DNA from: Oscillospiraceae bacterium
GTDB lineage: Bacteria > Bacillota > Clostridia > Oscillospirales > Oscillospiraceae
Direction: 5' to 3'
Assembly (NCBI GenBank): GCA_021201735.1
Contig: JAJQEJ010000043.1
Location: 1 to 46,334, forward strand
DNA length: 46,334 nt
Part shown: piece after piece, positions 42,269 to 46,334 of the stretch
Position numbering within the stretch: the first letter of the stretch is position 1
Layout: each line of letters opens with the position of its first letter
Notes under the pieces: generated by a model
What the model saw: only the letters and a program-made list of their open reading frames with translations
Databases searched by the model: none
What the model was told of the DNA's origin: nothing
Translations under genes and position numbers: made by a program

Positions 42269-45200
42269 CTATACACTGCGCAGCGCGTCGACCGGATCCT
42301 TGCGCGCCGCCGCGGAGGCAGGCACCAGCCCGGCGATAAACGCCAGGAACATACTGATTGCAATCAGCAGGAGCGCCGCCCACACCGTAAGCTGGGCGAT
42401 TTGGGCAATCCCGAACCGCTGTAACACAATCGTATTGACCGGAATGCAGAGAAGCAGGGTCACGAAAATGCCGAACACCCCCGCCACAAAGCCGACGATC
42501 AGCGCCTCCGCGTTAAAGACGCGCCGGATATCCCGCTTGCTTGCGCCGAGGGCGCGCAGGATGCCGATCTCCGTCTTGCGCTCCAGCACGGAGATATAGG
42601 TAATCACGCCGATCATGATGGAGGACACAACAAGGGAGATGGACACAAAGCCGATGAGCGCGTAGCTGACCATATTGACGATATTGGTCACGGAGGACAT
42701 CATCGTGCCGACAATATCCGTGTACCGCACCACCTTGTCCGTCTCTCCGTTCACCCGCATCTGGTCGTTGTAGCCGTCCAGCAGATTGATCAGGTTCTGT
42801 TTCGCGTTGAAGTCGCGGGGATAGAGATTGATCTGGGACGGGGTAGCCACATCCGCATAGCCCAGCGTGGTGAGGCTGCGCTCTAATGTGCTCTCCTCCG
42901 GATTCATGAGGGAGGTCATAAGCGCTAAAATCTCCTCCTGCCCCATATTCAGCTGAAACGCCCGCGCAAACGCCTGTGTATCAATCGTGACGGCATCCTG
43001 TAGCAGCGCCGGTATCTGCCCCGTCACATCCTGCATCGCCTGCCGGGTGAGCGTCTGCATCTGATTCTGGAGGGACTGCACAACCTCATTCATATAAGCT
43101 TGCAGCGTCTCCCGCACGTAGGTTTCCACCGCTTCGCTCACCTGTGTCTGCAGGAGCGTCATGTCCATGCGCTGCGTAAGCTGCTCCTGAATCCCCGCCT
43201 GCACATCGGCGCGCGCGAGGTAGGCGGATAGATCCTCTATCGTCTGATTGGGATCGGTCACCCCCTGCGCCTCCTCCGCCAGAAGGAAATCCTGCAAAAC
43301 CTCGCCCATCAGATCGGTGAGCTGACCTGCCTCAATACCCACCTGCTCCGCGACGGCACCCAGGGTGTCACGGAGATCGGGCAGATTGAACCCCTGCGCG
43401 TCAAGGGGCGGCAATGTAAGCCCCGTGAGATCAAGAGAGAGGAATTCCGACGGGTCTATCGTGAGCTTCGACGTGTCCACCTGAAAGGCGTCTATCAGCG
43501 CGCTTTCATCGATGGAGATCACATCGGAAAGCTGAAACAGCGTATCCGCCGCCGCCTCGCTCTCCTCGGCAAAGGTCTTCCCCGTCAGAACATTGACGGT
43601 CGGACGCGCAAGCTGATCCTGCACGACCTTTGATTCCGCCGCGCCCTCCATCAGGTAGCGGACAAGGGCGGGCGTGTAGTTGATGCCGGAAGAGAGCACG
43701 GTAGCCGTCGCGTCCGAATCCGGCTGGACAATGCCGACAATGTTCAGCGGTACGCCCGCGTCGACCACCGCTTTCATATAGGCGGCGTCCCGCGACTGAG
43801 ACACCCATATGTGATAGCTCCCGTCATACCGATAGGTATCTGCCGGCAGAATCACTTTGAATTGCGCGGATAGGAGGGTATCGTAGGTGTAACGCTGCGC
43901 GTCGGTCTCCGCCTGCGCGTCGGGCCGCTTGTCCCGCAACGCGCTGCGGTCGTGCACACCTATCGCATAGAGGGTGAGGTCCGATACACTGCCGTCCGCC
44001 GACAGGACGAGGAGCGCCTCATCGTATTCCTCCGGCCAATGCCCCGCAAGCAGCTGGTACTGGCCTTCATACAGGCTGCGCTCATCCGGCATCTCATAAA
44101 ACATGCTTATCCCCGCGCCGCCGCTCAACATCGAAAACATGCCCATCGTGTCGGCGCCGGTCATCGCCTCAGCAAGCGCCGTATCGGGGCTAACCTGGTC
44201 AATCCCCCCCGACGTGTCGGCCAGATAAATCTGCGGCGTAATATCATAGAGGTATTGGACGCTGTTGACATTCGGCTCCACGTCGCTTTGATGCGCATCC
44301 AGATAGGCTTTGAGGGACGCGAGGTCATTTTGGCTCTGATAGGAGAGCAGTCTTCCAAACATGCTGTTCTCATAGACCCCGCTCACATCGGCGGACAGGT
44401 CCTCCTGCGCAGTGTCCGCAGACGCTGCAAACATACTCATCAGATCAAAGCCGGTACCCTGAATGGTGAGCGGGTACACGCTCATGGTCTCCATCTCCAC
44501 CTTCTGGATGTAACCGTTGACGCCATTTGCGATTGCCAGAATGGTTGCAATGCCGATGATGCCGATGGAACCGGCGAGCGCCGTGACAAAGGTGCGCCCC
44601 TTTTTGGTCATGAGATTGCTCAGCGAAAGGGAAACCGCGGTAAAAAAGGACATACGCGCCTTGTGCGGCGCGCGTGGGGTGCGCAGCGCCGCGTCTGACG
44701 GGGCAAACGGGTGGCTGTCCGATACAATCTTCCCGTCCGTAAGATGGACAATGCGATTGGCGTAGCGCGCCGCGAGCGCGCTGTTGTGCGTGACCATAAT
44801 GACCAGCCGGTCCTGGGCAATCTGCGTCAGCAGATCCATCACCTGTTCACTCGTGTTCGTATCGAGCGCGCCGGTGGGCTCGTCCGCCAGTAGTATCTCC
44901 GGGTCGTTGATGAGGGCGCGGGCGATAGCGACGCGCTGCATCTGCCCGCCGCTGAGCTCACTCGGTTTTTTCCTGATGTGCTCCTTCAGTCCGACCTCTG
45001 CCAGCACCTGCTTTGCCCGCGCGCGCCGCGCGGCGGCAGACACCCCGCTGAGCGTCAGCGCAAGCTCTACATTGGCGAGCACCGTCTGATGCGGTATCAG
45101 GTTGTAGTTCTGGAATACAAAGCCGATACGGTTGTTGCGGTACGCGTCCCAGTCGGACGCCTTATACTGTTTCGTAGATACGCCGTCAATGGCGAGGTCG

Positions 45201-45379
45201 CCGGAATCGTAATGGTCCAGACCGCCGATCAGGTTCAGCATGGTCGTCTTGCCGGAGCCGGATGGCCCCAGAATCGCGGTAAATTCATTGTCACGAAACG
45301 CAATCGAGATGTGGTCGAGCGCCGTCTGTGTCAAAGAGGCTGTCTGATAAGATTTGCTGATATCGGCCAACTGCAGCAT
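42269..45379 (-). CDS. MacB-type ABC transporter with fused ATPase and FtsX-like permease
   Basis: 1,036 residues. The ATPase (about 1-225) has Walker A GPSGSGKTT, signature LSGGQMQR, Walker B ILLADEPTG and the H-loop histidine in VTHN, the pattern of the LolD/MacB subfamily. Then come a membrane helix (about 263-285), a very long extracytoplasmic region of about 600 residues with Gln-rich helical parts (around 690-830), and three C-terminal helices (about 890-1020) of the FtsX family ('ISVLERKTEIGILRALGASKRDI'). ATPase and permease are usually separate in Gram-positive bacteria; the fused order with such a large outer domain is less common. Such proteins export peptides or lipoproteins or sense antimicrobials rather than import. 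Its end converges on the Crp/Fnr gene with 14 bp between, and no two-component system is nearby. Substrate unknown. Confidence 0.9.
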   Translation of the reverse strand: MLQLADISKSYQTASLTQTALDHISIAFRDNEFTAILGPSGSGKTTMLNLIGGLDHYDSGDLAIDGVSTKQYKASDWDAYRNNRIGFVFQNYNLIPHQTVLANVELALTLSGVSAAARRARAKQVLAEVGLKEHIRKKPSELSGGQMQRVAIARALINDPEILLADEPTGALDTNTSEQVMDLLTQIAQDRLVIMVTHNSALAARYANRIVHLTDGKIVSDSHPFAPSDAALRTPRAPHKARMSFFTAVSLSLSNLMTKKGRTFVTALAGSIGIIGIATILAIANGVNGYIQKVEMETMSVYPLTIQGTGFDLMSMFAASADTAQEDLSADVSGVYENSMFGRLLSYQSQNDLASLKAYLDAHQSDVEPNVNSVQYLYDITPQIYLADTSGGIDQVSPDTALAEAMTGADTMGMFSMLSGGAGISMFYEMPDERSLYEGQYQLLAGHWPEEYDEALLVLSADGSVSDLTLYAIGVHDRSALRDKRPDAQAETDAQRYTYDTLLSAQFKVILPADTYRYDGSYHIWVSQSRDAAYMKAVVDAGVPLNIVGIVQPDSDATATVLSSGINYTPALVRYLMEGAAESKVVQDQLARPTVNVLTGKTFAEESEAAADTLFQLSDVISIDESALIDAFQVDTSKLTIDPSEFLSLDLTGLTLPPLDAQGFNLPDLRDTLGAVAEQVGIEAGQLTDLMGEVLQDFLLAEEAQGVTDPNQTIEDLSAYLARADVQAGIQEQLTQRMDMTLLQTQVSEAVETYVRETLQAYMNEVVQSLQNQMQTLTRQAMQDVTGQIPALLQDAVTIDTQAFARAFQLNMGQEEILALMTSLMNPEESTLERSLTTLGYADVATPSQINLYPRDFNAKQNLINLLDGYNDQMRVNGETDKVVRYTDIVGTMMSSVTNIVNMVSYALIGFVSISLVVSSIMIGVITYISVLERKTEIGILRALGASKRDIRRVFNAEALIVGFVAGVFGIFVTLLLCIPVNTIVLQRFGIAQIAQLTVWAALLLIAISMFLAFIAGLVPASAAARKDPVDALRSV

Positions 45380-45428
45380 AAGACCACCCCCTTATTGCAG
45401 GCACAGTTTACTTTCTGAATACATTCCA

Positions 45429-45457
45429 ATTATATTCCGTTGTCATTTGAAAAGCAA
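45429..45457 (-). promoter_or_regulatory. Promoter of the MacB-type transporter gene
   Basis: On the minus strand TTGCTT (45,452-45,457), a 17-bp spacer and a perfect TATAAT (45,429-45,434) lie about 50-80 bp before the start codon, which is preceded by GGGGGTGG. Confidence 0.65.
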
Positions 45458-45482
45458 GCATATGGAATCTCCCACCATACGA

Positions 45483-45517
45483 TAAAAATGCGCCCTGCGA
45501 AATCACAGGGCGCATTT
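45483..45517 (-). terminator. Terminator of the small acidic protein gene
   Basis: A 12-bp perfect stem (AAATGCGCCCTG / CAGGGCGCATTT, 8-nt loop) is followed by TTTTTAT on the minus strand. It lies 19 bp after the stop codon of the small protein gene. Confidence 0.85.
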
Positions 45518-45535
45518 GATGGGAGAAGTCAGAGA

Positions 45536-45871
45536 TTAATCGTCGTCCTCATCACAGTGGCACTTTTTGTGGTGGCAATGCTCTTCGTCTTCGTCTTCGT
45601 CCTCATCCTCGTCCTCGTCCTCGTCCTCGTCCTCATCCTCGCAGCGTGTTCTCAGTCTGGTCTGGGGCTCCTCAACGGCTTCAATGTGATTGTAATCAAT
45701 CATGATAAGCCGGCCGCAATGGTCGACAATACGGACGTCTTCCTCTTCTGCATCAACAACGATGCCCTTAAAATTATGCTCGACACCGAAAATTTTAACG
45801 TTCTGACCCTCGAGACGCTCAAACTCTCTGCGAAGATTGTCATGCTCATGCTCATGATTACGCTTACCCAT
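45536..45871 (-). CDS. Small protein with Sm-like core and acidic, His/Cys-rich tail (unknown function)
   Basis: 111 residues. AAGGAGA lies 10 nt before the ATG. The N-terminus is charged (KRNHEHEHDN). Residues 20-70 ('LEGQNVKIFGVEHNFKGIVVDAEEEDVRIVDHCGRLIMIDYNHIEAVEE') look like a small beta-barrel of the Sm-like or spore-coat/YlmC style, by eye only. The tail is an (ED)n run of about 20 residues followed by 'EHCHHKKCHCDEDDD', a strong candidate metal-binding segment. It has its own terminator and stands alone between the ABC transporter and tRNA-Ser. A spore-coat or metal-buffering role is possible, but I do not recognise the family with confidence. Confidence 0.75.
   Translation of the reverse strand: MGKRNHEHEHDNLRREFERLEGQNVKIFGVEHNFKGIVVDAEEEDVRIVDHCGRLIMIDYNHIEAVEEPQTRLRTRCEDEDEDEDEDEDEDEDEDEEHCHHKKCHCDEDDD
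45583..45645 (-). repeat. TCCTCG-type tandem hexamer repeat encoding (ED)n
   Basis: Repetition of 6-bp units (TCCTCG/TCTTCG on the plus strand) encodes alternating Glu-Asp near the C-terminus of the small protein. Length changes by whole units would keep the frame, so the tail could vary between strains. Confidence 0.75.
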
Positions 45872-46032
45872 GAAACAAAGTCTCCTTCATCAATGTTTTG
45901 TGCCGAGCTACCCGACACAACACAGTATATGAGCCCGCGTGATGATTGGTTCAGACCACCATGCTATGTCCACCCTTGTCGTGGCGCAGCATGTGGCCGA
46001 TTCTTTCCGCAAGAACCATATTAAAATTTAAA

Positions 46033-46064
46033 AAGGTTCTAAAACACAAAAGTTTTAGAACCTT
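46033..46064 (-). terminator. Terminator after tRNA-Ser
   Basis: A 13-bp stem (AAGGTTCTAAAAC / GTTTTAGAACCTT) with a 6-nt loop begins at the 3' end of the tRNA on the minus strand and is followed by TTTAAATTTTAA. It overlaps the tRNA 3' end by one base. Confidence 0.8.
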
Positions 46065-46155
46065 GGCGGAGAGAGAGGGATTCGAACCCTCGAGACGCTA
46101 TTAACGCCTACACGATTTCCAATCGTGCGCCTTCGACCAACTCAGCCATCTCTCC
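46064..46155 (-). tRNA. tRNA-Ser (GGA anticodon)
   Basis: 92 nt with encoded CCA. The acceptor stem pairs GGAGAGA with TCTCTCC, the anticodon arm is CACGA-TTGGAAA-TCGTG giving anticodon GGA, a long variable arm (GGCGTTAATAGCGTC) marks a class II tRNA, and the T arm is GAGGG-TTCGAAT-CCCTC. It reads UCC/UCU codons. The upstream side (46,156-46,259) is AT-rich and holds no gene that I can see. Confidence 0.97.
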
Positions 46156-46251
46156 ATACATAAATTATGTTGATATATCACGGGCGCGTTATGTCATGCG
46201 CAACATTAAATATTATAGCAGAATTTTTGTAGGAGTCAAGCATTTCCCAAA

Positions 46252-46288
46252 AATATTACGGCGGAGCCGGATAATATCCGGCTCCGCC
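46252..46288 (-). terminator. Terminator of a minus-strand gene lying beyond the window
   Basis: A 12-bp GC-rich stem (GGCGGAGCCGGA / TCCGGCTCCGCC) is followed on the minus strand by GTAATATTTTT. The gene it ends is beyond the right edge. A further imperfect hairpin (GGGCA...TGCCC with inner CTGCAT/ATGCAG) occupies 46,306-46,334 and is cut by the edge; its role is unclear. Confidence 0.65.
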
Positions 46289-46334
46289 CAGACCGAAGAC
46301 AAAGCGGGCATCACTGCATCATGCAGCGGTGCCC

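Noticed and set aside
45872..46032. A promoter for the small acidic protein
   Set aside because: A TATACT-like -10 exists upstream, but no acceptable -35 at the right distance, so it is not listed as a feature.

Overview
The window looks like chromosomal DNA of a GC-rich, anaerobic, Gram-positive bacterium, probably a Clostridia/Oscillospirales-type gut or sediment organism (inference). The basis is S-layer homology (SLH) domains, CbiQ-type ECF transport, a hybrid cluster protein, a nitrogenase-like enzyme, AAGGAGG-type ribosome binding sites and TTGACA/TATAAT promoters. No phage, insertion sequence or CRISPR array was seen.

Left part (about 150-33,060, all minus strand). A cobalamin riboswitch (32,912-33,060), followed by an intrinsic terminator (32,811-32,848), precedes a tightly packed run of six genes. 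In transcription order these are: an SLH-anchored alpha/alpha-toroid protein; a membrane-anchored DUF4430 (transcobalamin C-terminal-like) protein; an ECF T component; a fused ECF ATPase-ATPase-S-component protein; a second DUF4430 protein with a cadherin-like domain and SLH repeats; and a 3,075-residue GLUG-repeat surface protein. Intrinsic factor and transcobalamin consist of an alpha/alpha toroid plus a DUF4430-like domain. The operon therefore reads as a surface corrinoid capture-and-import system in which these two halves sit on separate anchored proteins. A strong terminator (13,975-14,026) closes it. A second unit with its own promoter (13,826-13,854) encodes a 3,699-residue GLUG/InlB-repeat protein and a 763-residue secreted GLUG protein. 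The three GLUG genes fill nearly half the window.

Centre (33,120-39,279). A nitrogenase-like locus is arranged around a divergent promoter pair. NifH-like reductase and cysteine synthase run leftward. NifD-like, NifK-like, NifB-like radical SAM and NifX-like proteins run rightward. All six P-cluster cysteines have counterparts, but I find no counterpart of the FeMo-co histidine of NifD, and nifE, nifN and nifV are absent. I read it as a group IV-type nitrogenase-like reductase using a NifB-derived cluster. The adjacent cysK suggests sulfur metabolism rather than N2 fixation. A 15-nt perfect inverted repeat overlaps both -35 boxes.

Right part (39,305-46,334). A ferredoxin-like protein and Hcp (hybrid cluster protein) form an operon divergent from a Crp/Fnr regulator. 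A 10-bp-arm dyad lies between them, placed to activate ferredoxin-hcp and to repress the regulator. Next come a MacB-type ABC exporter with ATPase and permease fused, a small protein with an acidic/His/Cys tail, and tRNA-Ser(GGA).
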